64,000 nucleotides of DNA, from assembly GCA_922989275.2 (NCBI GenBank), contig OV277870.1:37940356-38004355 (forward strand). Direction: 5' to 3'. The notes beneath the pieces were generated by a model. The model was given only the letters and a program-made list of their open reading frames with translations, made no database searches and was not told where the DNA came from. Made by a program: the position numbers and the translations under genes. Below are positions 1-9,249 of the stretch, piece by piece. How positions within the stretch are numbered: the first letter of the stretch is position 1; each line of letters starts with the position of its first letter. The DNA comes from Gari tellinella. Lineage: Eukaryota; Mollusca; Bivalvia; Cardiida; Psammobiidae.

Positions 1-100
1 CTTTGAAATGTGAATGAAAAGTGAATCTTAATGAACTAGTTTATAACATTAGTTTAGTTATAAACGCTTGGTTGGACCTGAGTTTAGAACAGTCCGACTA

Positions 101-150
101 CAGTGCCCCCTCTCTACAACGAAACCCAAAGGGAGACACATATATGCGTG
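101..150 (+). mobile_element. Partial end of a TA-flanked CAGTGCTCCC MITE
   Basis: The stretch begins TA then CAGTGCCCCCTCTCTACAAC and continues with the CCCAAAGGGAGACACATA subterminal segment. Both match the ends of the full-length copies at 29566-29919 and 55217-55585. No matching right end was found, so it is a terminal fragment. Confidence 0.5.
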
Positions 151-1105
151 TTGTAATAAAAATAATAATAATAATAACGACTTTATTTCATGTGGATTAC
201 ATAATTGGTATCGAACAAACAAACCAATTTTCAATATGGTCCACAAACAAAACTAACATATATACAACACGAAGGAACACAATTACAAATCAGTATTTTT
301 TAAACCTTTGCAAACAGAGTGGACCCCGAAAAGACAGTTCCTGTAGGAGCTCTCCAGAGGGACTACTCTGTATACTTAAAGAATTTTAAAGATTAAGCTG
401 AAAATGATAATGCATAAGTGTCATTCTGAGAATTCAGTATTTGTTATCTATACATGAATATTGAATAGGTAGAGGCAATATAAAGCCCAAACAAAACGAC
501 GATTTAGCAAATAGCAAATATCTAGATCAGTGAAATTTCATATCAAACGGGAAGGAATATACCAAAGATACTTCAAACCCTTTACTCCATGGTATATTTC
601 TAGTATTGAAGAAAGGTGACTACTTAAACCAGGTTGAAAGTAAATCATAATGAGCCTAAAAGCATTCCGCTTTACTTTAAACCCGCTTCAAGTTACCATC
701 TACTAGAGAACAGAAAACCTTTATTGTGAAACATATCTATGTAGTAAAATGTTAAAGTAACATGTAGGTTTTGATCAATATCCATATTTCTATCATAACT
801 TACATACATAGAATTAGCTTACATTGGCAAACAGCTTGAATCCAGACCAGACGCCGCGTGACTCTGAGTAATCGTCATTTCGGTAAAATTTCAGAGGAAA
901 ACCTTTTTTGTGTGAATAGTTATAAAAAGGTTAGTATAGAGTATTAAACGTTTGATTTGCTCGGTGAAAAGCATGCCTTTAGATTAAATTTTAACGATTA
1001 GTGAGTAACAGCTAGTTGTACCATATATATAAAAAGCAAAACCAAACTTAAAATTAGAGGAAAACACAGTTTCAACTGTACCAACTTGGCAAGAATCACT
1101 GATCA
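151..1105. other. Gene-free AT-rich sequence upstream of gene 1
   Basis: No credible coding exon seen. Around 600-710 there is a decayed copy of the GAAAGTAAAGCAGAATGCGCC palindrome that forms the core of the hAT-like MITEs (GAAAGTAAATCATAATGAGCC... CTTTACTTT). Nothing else is recognised. Confidence 0.4.
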
Positions 1106-1111
1106 CAGTTA

Positions 1112-1303
1112 CAGTGGAGAATGTGTTATTCTTTCCCAATAAACTCGTTTACGCTAAAACTACTATTTGCAGTGCAAACAGTTTGGAGCCAAGATAAACA
1201 TGAAATATCAGAATTGTCCAAAAGTTGTTCTTTTCTACGTTTTAGCGCTTTGCGCTTGCGTACGTTTGCGTTTAAACGGGAAAGAATAACACATTCTCCA
1301 CTG
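1112..1303 (+). mobile_element. TA-flanked mariner-like MITE, 192-bp coreless form
   Basis: Terminal inverted repeats begin CAGTGGAGAATGTGTTATTC and end with the complement, CTCCACTG, flanked by TA on both sides. That is the Tc1/mariner target signature. The interior matches the 246-bp copies at 24013, 35694 and 38306, but about 54 bp of the central palindrome is missing: one arm (GCAAACAGTTTGGAGCC) runs straight into AAGATAAACATG. The copy at 63217-63408 has the same length and the same junction, so this is a subfamily and not a private deletion. No transposase is encoded. Confidence 0.85.
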
Positions 1304-1305
1304 TA

Positions 1306-2127
1306 TCGGGCACATTAGAATAGAAGCTGCGTCACGTGAACTCTAAATATATGATTTTGTTGTGCCTACTTTTGGTGCAAAAAGCTCAAGTTGTTGTAAG
1401 TATACCCCCTCCCCACACCGAATTTATGAAAAACAACAATAACCGAAAGAAAAACAACAATACGAAAAACAAAAACAAACCCCCAAAAGAATTATTAAAC
1501 AAAGGTATTTTGGTGTAACAACTGATTCCCTTTCTTTCCCGTAGCTAAGTTTTTTTTCATTTTGTATAAGTTTTTAAATCAAGGAATGTATATAGAGATA
1601 CGTTCCTGATTCATAAGTGATGATACTAAGTACTTATTTCAGTTCTGTTGTAATTAAGTGTAGCTTTTGGGCAAACTTCTGTGGAAAAGTTTTTATCTAT
1701 CCGTTTGATTTTTGTTTAACTAGAAAGAAAAAAACACCAAAAACAAACAAAAAAGTGACAAACAGGGTCGATAAGAAAACATTATGGTCGGACAGATTAT
1801 TGAAAAACTTATTATTTCATTCGGCTAAGAGACAATACCACTGTTTATATTAGACTATAACAGACATTTGACCTGTTAAGATAATACCGGGTACCATTAA
1901 TTCCAGGTGCAGTTTCACGTAGAGCGTTAACTTCCGGCGGCTGTGTAATTATCGGAGACTATGGTTTTATAGCCTGTTTCCACGGAATCTGTTCGCAGAC
2001 AAAACAAGCGTCACCCGACATTCGGTATTCTCCGTTAATTTCCGGAAAACTTTGCAACAGTCAATTTGGTAATAAGCGATTCCTCAGACATACTCTTTAG
2101 AGTCTTTATTGCAGGAAGTTGATTAAT
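1306..2127. other. Gene-free sequence upstream of gene 1
   Basis: No convincing exon. A short ORF at 1336-1518 starts with a hydrophobic run but continues into A-rich low-complexity sequence and is not considered coding. No defined repeat family was recognised before the palindrome at 2128. Confidence 0.35.
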
Positions 2128-2187
2128 ACAGGTTTGCAACAATACAGAAAGCTCCTATAGGAGCTTTCTGTATTGTTGTAAACCTGT
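2128..2187. repeat. 60-bp near-perfect palindrome
   Basis: The 30-nt arms begin ACAGGTTTGCAACAATACAG and meet at AGCTCCTATAGGAGCT, with a single mismatch and essentially no loop. The centre AGAAAGCTCCT/AGGAGCTTTCT is shared with palindromes at 14915-14998, 22270-22365 and 42590-42650. It lies about 0.7 kb upstream of the gene 1 start codon. Confidence 0.8.
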
Positions 2188-2897
2188 TTTAAGTAGATCG
2201 AATCAGCTTTTACAGATCAAACATACGCTCGCTGAGGGAAAGCTTGACTGTATTACATTTTGCCGAACATTGGCGAGATATTCCGAACGATTACCAAAGT
2301 AACGGAATCGTGTTATCGATACGACGTTGAAAAAGGTTATAACCGACGCGGGGTTACTCACTTACATACAAAAGGGTGCCTGCTTACTTTTATCAATTTT
2401 AATATTCGTTTTGAATTGCCATCAGAAATAATTTTACATGTATAGTTTCTAGAGAAGCAAGCAGTGATGAACTAGAATTATAATTTTGATAAAGGTCATG
2501 CAGGAGATATAGATAAGAACAACAATAACATACCCAGCAGTGCCTCTTTTACGATTTGGACTTTCCGTAGACTTTTGGTATCAGATATCTTGAAGATGAG
2601 GCTGCCCGAAGGGGGTTTGCATAATTAATTTATGTCCTAGTCACGTAGCTGAAACTAATTATCCTCAAAGATAGCAGTGGTTGGCGGAACAGAAGCACTG
2701 TTGTCTTTCCGCTGTACTTAATGAGTTCAATGTTTAATAAGAAGCTGGCAAGAGGCTTCTGGGGGCAAAATAAAATATCGCTGATTTTAGAAATCCCCAC
2801 TGGGTGCCTCAGTGATTCAGTCTTTGATCGATACCGGGCATGTCCGGATGCTGGTTCCATCGGCGTGTGTGTGTCGGAATTTGAAGGAATTATAACC

Positions 2898-2942
2898 ATG
2901 ACAATAATACTATACACGACCTCGGTGACAACAAGTAGGGAG
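2898..2942 (+). CDS. SH3BGRL3-like: SH3BGRL3-like gene 1, coding exon 1
   Basis: The exon encodes MTIILYTTSVTTSRE, the first beta strand and following loop of the SH3BGRL thioredoxin-like fold. The TSVT-SRE segment is typical of SH3BGRL3. The ATG lies in a good context (ACCATGA) and the exon ends exactly at a GTATGT donor after 15 codons, phase 0. Gene 2 exon 1 (30826-30870) is also 15 codons and phase 0. SH3BGRL-family proteins are small, mostly cytosolic glutaredoxin relatives that usually lack the redox CXXC motif and act as adaptor or regulatory proteins; this is family knowledge, not something tested here. The exon belongs with 14390-14557 and 15771-15836, giving 92 aa, close to the usual ~93 aa of SH3BGRL3. 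The 5' UTR and transcription start were not located. Confidence 0.82.
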
Positions 2943-3097
2943 GTATGTATCGTATAAGCATGTGGTGCACGATGGCAACTGCTTAAGGGCACGTTAGTTT
3001 ATATAGGCGTGGCATAATGCAGGTGAAAACACAACACCATTAATAAACACTTGCTCACAAAGGTGCATAAAATGGAAGGTACCGGTAGCATTTAGCT

Positions 3098-3291
3098 AGG
3101 AAACTCCAGATAAAGGGGGTATTTCAAAAACTGAAATCTTTATTTCTGAACTAAACCCTATGGTGTTACTACTCATTAGAATCGTCTCTTCGAGACGATT
3201 CTAATGAATAGTGACACCTTAGGATTTGATACGGAAAGGAGTAAGAAAATGTTTGATTTGTTTGGTTCACCCCCTCTTATCTGGTGCCCTG
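3098..3291 (+). mobile_element. hAT-like MITE, CAGGGCTCCAGATAAG family (copy 1, degraded left end)
   Basis: Ends match the family consensus: CTCCAGATAAAGGGGG at left and CTTATCTGGTGCCCTG at right. The centre carries the palindrome CATTAGAATCGTCTC/GAGACGATTCTAATG. About 194 bp, non-coding, no clear TSD. A loose remnant of the same core (GTCTCTAAAGAGAGATTCTAATGAGTAGT) follows near 3538-3570. Confidence 0.75.
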
Positions 3292-4250
3292 ATTTGTTAT
3301 ATGTAAATCTGAGAGCAATTAACTCCCATGTGAGGAAGGTATATACATGCATACTTGAGAAGCCAAAGAGTCAGAGTGGGTGAATTGTACAGTTTAAGAA
3401 TGTTCTACTTTATTTTGTTTAGCACAAAATGACATGCATCCCCTGATAAAATGGAGTATATAATATTATACTTACAGTTTCAAACATTTTCAATTTATTT
3501 CTCATTCAACCTCTATTATTGTGACTATGTGTTACAAGTGTCTCTAAAGAGAGATTCTAATGAGTAGTTACAACTTAGAGTTTGGTAGAAACATAAAGCA
3601 TGTTATTAAACTTTACGTGATGCATGTATTGTAATTTTCATTCGAATTAGGAGGTGTGTGATGCAGTTATTAGATATTGCAAAATGACAAACAGTGAAGA
3701 ACCTGAACAGAAGACTTCTGCAGGGAGCCTTACATTGATCTGAACAGTTTAGGACAAGTGTACATGTCTCAAAAACAGTTTTTGAAAGTCGCTTTTACTC
3801 GTCACTAGGATCCAGTGGGTTTATTCAGAATGTATACCAACCGTTTAGTGACCACTGAAAGAAGAATGATCACCAGGGATTTCAACTACATGTAGTCTTT
3901 AAGAATATAATACATTTGGTTACTCTATAGGAGCTTTTCTGCATCGATATCAGCCTAGAGTAAGTATTCATCAGTCATTTGAGATTTCTACATTATTTCA
4001 ACAAGTGACTCCCGAAACTTCAAATACATGTAGACAATTCCATATATGAATATATATGGTATACATGTACTTTTAACATATACATTGCAAAATGACAGAC
4101 AGTGAATACCCTGATCAGAGGGCTCATCTCGTTTACACCTTTTTTTTCTCAAGTTCACAGTTTAAAATGACGCGTATAGTCGTCACTAGGGTTCAATATA
4201 TTAACCAAATTCCCCCATAGCCCCTGTTTCTACTTTTAAAGAAAGATGAT
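3292..4250. other. Intronic sequence with repeat remnants
   Basis: No exon seen. It contains decayed pieces of the palindromic families, for example CAAAATGACAAACAGTGAAG near 3680-3700 and again near 4090, each without a clear second arm. Confidence 0.35.
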
Positions 4251-4256
4251 CACTTA

Positions 4257-4327
4257 AAACAGGTTGAAAGTAAAGCAGAGTGCACCTTAATGCGCATTCT
4301 GCTTTACTTTTCAGCCTGCTTTAAGCT
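4257..4327. repeat. Palindromic core of the CAGGGCTGCC MITE family, solo copy
   Basis: AGGTTGAAAGTAAAGCAGAG and its inverted partner CTGCTTTACTTTTCAGCCTG surround a short centre (TGCACCTTAATGCGCA). The same core is found in the seven full MITEs, but the CAGGGCTGCCAT ends are absent here. Confidence 0.65.
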
Positions 4328-4825
4328 ATTATCTGCTAGGATAAGATATTTCTTATGATACGTATTCATGACTTTATAAAAGGGAACTACATGTATTTTC
4401 TTCAGTGGAGGAATAAATTATAAAGGCGTAATTATGGGGAAAGGGTTAATACAGTGTCAACAATAGCTACCAGGCATTGTGTAACTGTACAGTCTTCCTG
4501 ATGTATGGATGGATGCTTTCTGATTGAATATGCTTGCTCAGGGATAATATTTCCTTGAAGGATAAATTAACCGGAATGCGCACACACTAACGGAAAACAT
4601 AATTCCGTTAAACACGTGTAAGATGTACACTTAGTCACATATATAATAGTATCCTTCAGGATAATTATGTCAATACATGGTACATGTATAGGTAAATTTT
4701 GCAAGCTGAACCGTGACTGAGCTTTTCTATTTATAGAGGTTGCAACCATTCCATGTTATGGGTAAGTTAGGGTTCAAACCTTAACTTGATATTTAAAATA
4801 AGAGTTTGATACCTATATTTGTCAT

Positions 4826-4910
4826 CGTGGTCGAGAGAGTAGAGTACTTGCTGCACGTGGATAGCGTTTTACTGAGTAAGGTCATGGGTTCGATACCCAG
4901 TGGATGCTGT
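4826..4910 (+). repeat. tRNA-derived SINE head (tRNA-like, not a tRNA gene)
   Basis: A B-box-like GGTTCGATACCC and an A-box-like region (GTCGAGAGAGTAGAGTAC) lie at tRNA spacing. No 7-bp acceptor stem can be paired, and a poly-T run follows GATGCTG. A related minus-strand sequence is at 6137-6222. Confidence 0.45.
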
Positions 4911-5253
4911 TTTTTTATTTATGTTTTTGGTTTGGAAAGGTATTTTATACTAACATATGACGATAACCACAAGGACATAAAGTAATTGATCAGTATTTAA
5001 AAAATACACATGTACGAGTATGTATTATTCAATTTGTTATCACATTTCTGTATAACCACATAGTTCAAACTAAAGATCGTACGACAGACAAAAACACCGC
5101 GTCAATAGTCTAAAATTCCATGGCAATGAAGCTTGTAGAAAACTTCTACGTGCCTGTAAGAAGGAGAAGCAGAAACGATTTATAATCCAATAAAACTGAA
5201 ACGGCAAGTATACTCGTCATTTAGAAAGAGTGTACTTCACTTGTCTCCTGAAA

Positions 5254-5311
5254 ACAGTGAATACCAGATCAGAGGGCTCCTTAAGGAGCACTCTGATCAG
5301 GGTAACACTGT
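5254..5311. repeat. ACAGTG...CAGAGGGCTCC palindrome
   Basis: The arm CAGATCAGAGGGCTCC meets GGAGCACTCTGATCAGGG around TTAA, framed by ACAGTG...CACTGT. Other clear copies lie at 7047, 8248 and 63764, with decayed ones near 22441, 27512, 31881, 53504 and 55005. Confidence 0.7.
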
Positions 5312-5472
5312 CTGTCATTTTGCAATTGTCATACATTAACTTGACCTAATTGGAAACAGCAATTGCCCGTTAACATTTCAGTGATAAATGAAAACAAATT
5401 ACATACATTTAAAACTTTCAATACTTCAAAAAGTTAAACGTTTTAGGTCGTCCATGAAATATTTAGCATATA

Positions 5473-6056
5473 CACTCAGTACAAAAAGAAACGCACATTG
5501 TGCTCAGGCGCAGATTTAGAGACTTTTTTAAGATACTAAGACCATATCTCAAGATCAATTTAATTCTGCCACAAGTTTAGAAAAACATATACTTAAAATT
5601 ACTGTGCTGTATTTTAACCCTTTCACTCTTAATGACGTCAAAAGGCGCGTTTTCAAACAGTTTGGATCCTGATCAGACGCCGCGTAACGCGGCGTCTGAT
5701 CAGGATCCAAACTGTTTGACACTCGTATAGATATACTTTAAGTCATACTACTTTGAATCTTACTTTGAAACGATCTTGCAAACAACAAAATTGAAGCAGA
5801 CGACAATGAAACAGTGGTGGGATAATAATCTCACGATTAATTTGGCAGCGAAAGAGTTAACTAGTGCCTGTTGAAAACACTGCACCGATTTGTACAGGTT
5901 GTGATGATACCAATTCAGTGATAAACCTCCCATTTTCAACATTGATAGCCCAAGACGGAACTACTGACTGTAATGAAAAGATTATTTCACAAATACGTTC
6001 CTTCTACATACAGATAATATTGTAATAAAAGTGTGCGTTTCTTTTTGTACTGAGTG
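5473..6056 (+). mobile_element. TA-flanked mariner/Tc1-like MITE, 584 bp
   Basis: There are perfect 25-bp terminal inverted repeats beginning CACTCAGTACAAAAAGAAAC, with TA immediately outside both ends (5471-5472 and 6057-6058). No transposase ORF is present. A TTAA-bounded element (5618-5856) sits inside, so the MITE served as host for a second insertion. Confidence 0.9.
5618..5856 (+). mobile_element. TTAA-flanked piggyBac-like MITE nested in a mariner MITE
   Basis: TTAA lies at 5614-5617 and 5857-5860. The ends are CCCTTTCACTCTTAATGACG and GCAGCGAAAGAG, an imperfect inverted repeat. TTAA target sites and CCC-starting ends are the piggyBac signature. Inside is a perfect 65-bp palindrome (5654-5718) with arm CAAACAGTTTGGATCCTGAT and centre GACGCCGCGTAACGCGGCGTC. 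Length 239 bp, non-coding. A sibling is at 21880-22088. Confidence 0.75.
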
Positions 6057-6136
6057 TATGTTAAACAATTCAAATAAGTTATTGTTTGAAAAATAGTGCA
6101 ATAAAACATAAAAAATTAAATTTAAAGGAAATAATT

Positions 6137-6222
6137 TCTATTGGGAATCGAACCCACAGCCTTTATATCCTATTGCAAGTACATTGTACCCTTACACTCT
6201 ACCTACTACTCTAACTCGATTA
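6137..6222 (-). repeat. tRNA-derived SINE head, minus strand
   Basis: Read on the minus strand it has a B box GGGTTCGATTCCC preceded by an A-box-like TAGAGTAGTAGGTAGAG. The acceptor stem does not pair, so it is a tRNA-like repeat and not a functional tRNA gene. Confidence 0.45.
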
Positions 6223-6586
6223 TTGATTTAATTTCACTACACAAGGCACAATATCCTTAGTAAACCATGAAAGGTAGGTAACTCCTGTACGAATTTATGC
6301 TTTTTGATGCGTTTTACCTCTTTGGGTGGACTCGTCCTAAAGGTCACGGCTCACGGGTCGAAATCGGACTTTTTTTATACATGTCTTGTCGAAGGATGTT
6401 TTCTGTCTCAAATCTGACCAATCAAATGCTTGACTCAAATCAGAGACATAGAGAGCATATTAAGCATGTTAGTCTCTGCTCAAATGCCTTATAAACTTGG
6501 CGTCTTACATTGTTTTAAAAGCTGTGGAAGATGCCATCTGATCAGGGTCTGCACTGCTTGTCATTTCTTTAATATATCATGGATAT

Positions 6587-6841
6587 CAGGGCTGCCATCA
6601 GTTGACAAGAAAAATCCTAAGATTTCCAAATTTGCATTTTTCAAGTGTGATTTTACGAATCGTACCTTTATCTCGTATGCCTTTTTCTTGTTTTGTTGAC
6701 ATGCGACTGCTTAAAGCAGGCTTAAGTAAAGCAGAATGCGCCTAAGGGCGCATTCTGCTTTACTTTCAGCCTGCTTTAAGCTACCATGAACTGGGAAAAA
6801 ATCCGGAGATTTAGGAAAAATCCGGAGAAATGGCAGCCCTG
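6587..6841 (-). mobile_element. hAT-like MITE, CAGGGCTGCCAT family (copy 1)
   Basis: Terminal inverted repeats are CAGGGCTGCCAT / ATGGCAGCCCTG. Flanks are GGATAT and CGATAT, a 6-bp target duplication with one mismatch. The internal palindrome AAAGCAGAATGCGCC/GGCGCATTCTGCTTT lies at 6713-6782. 255 bp, non-coding. Orientation follows the TCCGGATTTTTCC subterminal end. Confidence 0.85.
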
Positions 6842-7046
6842 CGATATTAACAGCAACAATTAGACTAGAAGTACATGTTCTCGGAAACTGGAGCTGTCCA
6901 TTTGAAATGGTCAAGGGTCAATGAGTTATAAAATGCGCTTATATTAACTCATTATCCCCTGAAACTTCCAATGGACATTTCCAGTTTGCAATAAAGGTTA
7001 GTCCATTTTAGACTATGGGTTGTTTTTGTAAGAAATTGCTAAATGC

Positions 7047-7112
7047 CAAACAGTGAAGTCCCTGATCAGAGGGCTCCTGCAGGAGCCCTCTGATCAGGGA
7101 CTTTACTGTTTG
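7047..7112. repeat. CAAACAGTG...CTGTTTG palindrome
   Basis: The arm CCCTGATCAGAGGGCTCCTG and its exact complement are centred on CTGCAG, with outer CAAACAGTGAAG. Almost perfect, about 66 bp. Confidence 0.8.
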
Positions 7113-8247
7113 CATAGGACAAGAGTACTCTTCACAGGTACGCATTAGGTAAAGGGCGCATATATAAGTCACTAGGGCTCAATGAATTAAAAACTCCTAT
7201 ATAGCTTGCTTCTAGTACCACTTAAACCAGTTTGAAAATAAAGCAGAATGCGCCTTAAATAGCATTCTGTTATACTTTCAGTCTTCTTTAAGCTTTCATC
7301 TGCTAGTATATAGGGTATGTACACATATGCATGACTGTATGATTATAAGTGGACAATTTGCTCCAGTGAATAATGAATTAAAGGCGTATTTATCGGGTAA
7401 AGTGTGAAACAATTAAATTTGCCGTTGTAACGACAGTAATGACTCCTCCGGTACGTCGAAAGGAATTTCAAGATGATGCAAATTTCCAGATGTTATTGAA
7501 ACCTTTTATGCCTGAATACTGCAATGCCCCCCCCCCCCCCCTTGATATACAAGGGTGATCTAATTTACTCCATAGATACTCATTTAATGAAGAAAAAGTT
7601 CAACTTTATGCAGTCATAAACATGTACCATAAAATATTTCCTTATCCTATGCGCATTCTGCTTTACCCGCAATATTCTTTAGGTGGTAACCTGACTCTTA
7701 AACTAGAAACAGGCTGGGGAGTAATGGGTTACATTAACGTAGTCAGAATGCATGGTAAAAATACACTGTCAAATAATTTAGATAATGACCTGATGCCGAG
7801 TTACTTAGCGCTTGGTCAGGGTCCAACTACATGTACAATCCGATCAGCAATACTGCACGTTTAGCCGAGAGAGTATATGTAAAGGGAAGCAACTGCTTAA
7901 ATATTATTGAAAATATTGTATTTTAGTTACCTCCCTTGGTTTTGACAGAAGCCGTGTTTGCGAACAAATGCATTTTCACCCTGTCTAAAGTAAATTCATT
8001 TACTCCTGTTACTTTAAAATTAATATACAAGTACAGTTTGCAAATAAAATCTAGAACAATATATTTGAAAATTACAAACAGTGCAAACATTGATCTGGGT
8101 CTGTTATTGTAACAGCATCATGTTAATTTTCAGCACCCGATTCAAATATAGCTGCTATTAGGTAACTGTTTAACCCTTTGAACCCTAGTCCCGCATATTG
8201 GGATCCTTTGCAAACAGTGAACATGTAAATAGTACATTTGTCCTATG
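7113..8247. other. Intronic sequence, no gene seen
   Basis: Contains a decayed CAGGGCTGCC core palindrome (about 7217-7290) and a poly-C run near 7525-7541. An 80-codon ORF at 7622-7864 overlaps repeat-like sequence (CGCATTCTGCTTTACCCGC) and shows no family motif. Confidence 0.35.
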
Positions 8248-8312
8248 CAAACAGTGAAGACCCAGATCAGAGGGCTCCTAAGGAGCCCTCTGACCAGGGT
8301 CCTCACTGTTTG
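8248..8312. repeat. CAAACAGTG...CACTGTTTG palindrome
   Basis: The arm AGATCAGAGGGCTCC pairs with GGAGCCCTCTGACCAGGG around TAA. It lies about 75 bp from the Steamer-like element. The retrotransposon appears to have inserted in the flanking repeat context of this palindrome family (AACTGGAATTGTCCATTTAAAG). Confidence 0.75.
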
Positions 8313-8388
8313 TCATAAAAACAAACATTGACAAACACAACCCTTAAATGTCAGAAATGGACTAGACTTAAATGGAACTGGAATTGTC

Positions 8389-8559
8389 TGTTATATCTCT
8401 TTATAGATATTATTGGGTTTAATAGATGAACACACCATTATTGTATATACTGTTTTAATATCGTAGCCTAGAACCGGAACTACAATCAATTAATATAACA
8501 AGGGATGCAGAATACATATATATAGATGGTAGGTCTCACATCGGTATAAGAATACAACA
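8389..8559 (-). repeat. 3' LTR of the Steamer-like element
   Basis: 171 bp. On the minus strand it starts TGTTGTATTCTTATACC and ends ATATAACA. No difference from 12926-13096 was seen on direct comparison. Confidence 0.93.
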
Positions 8560-8570
8560 TCCTTCCCCAA
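8560..8570 (-). promoter_or_regulatory. Polypurine tract
   Basis: On the minus strand TTGGGGAAGGA abuts the 3' LTR start (TGTTG), the expected position for the plus-strand DNA primer. Confidence 0.75.
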
Positions 8571-9249
8571 GTTAGATAAAAGTTAAGTCAAGTTTTAAAC
8601 AAATTGTATGAACCATGAAAATGATTATTCATAAATTCTTAGATAAAACGATCTTGATCTCTTGTCATTTTTATAACAATAAGTCTAATGATAGAGTAAA
8701 TCACACACGATTAGATCTGATTTAATTAATTTACAACGGCTAAAACCTTTTGAACTGAACTGTAATTTCCAGCTCGGCCTATTTACCTGATACTTTCCCG
8801 AATATGATACCATGAATGGCCAAATTATCAAGATAAACAAAACATTCCACTCGTGTGTATTTTACCATCGCTAATCAGCATCCTACAGAGTCTCTTTACA
8901 GAGTGTTCGGTTATTGTACTTAGGCGTATCTTAAATCCAATAAGCTACACGATTTAAACAGCACTAAACTAATCTGAATAGTATTGATATAGTAGTAATA
9001 AATGAATAATATACCATTGAACACATTCAATCAATCATAACTCTTTCTGTAAATAAATTTCGCATAATTTTGAATATTTTCGAACACCATTATGAATAAC
9101 CCTGTATTCTAATCAAATTAAGTCCTAAAATGAAATCTGCTTAAACTGTACCAAAACACACCAAACAAATCGCGATCGTATTGAATGATTCAAATCCAAA
9201 ACGAAACAATGTATCTGGTTGTTTATACATCAATCTAATTTTCTAACGT

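Noticed and set aside
1336..1518. Signal-peptide-like short exon ending at GTAAGT (MNSKYMILLCLLLVQK)
   Set aside because: Examined as a possible first exon for gene 1; the exon at 2898-2942 fits phase, length and homology far better.
4826..4910. tRNA gene
   Set aside because: A and B boxes are present but the acceptor and anticodon stems cannot be paired convincingly. Relatives at 6137 and 44920 also look like SINE heads.
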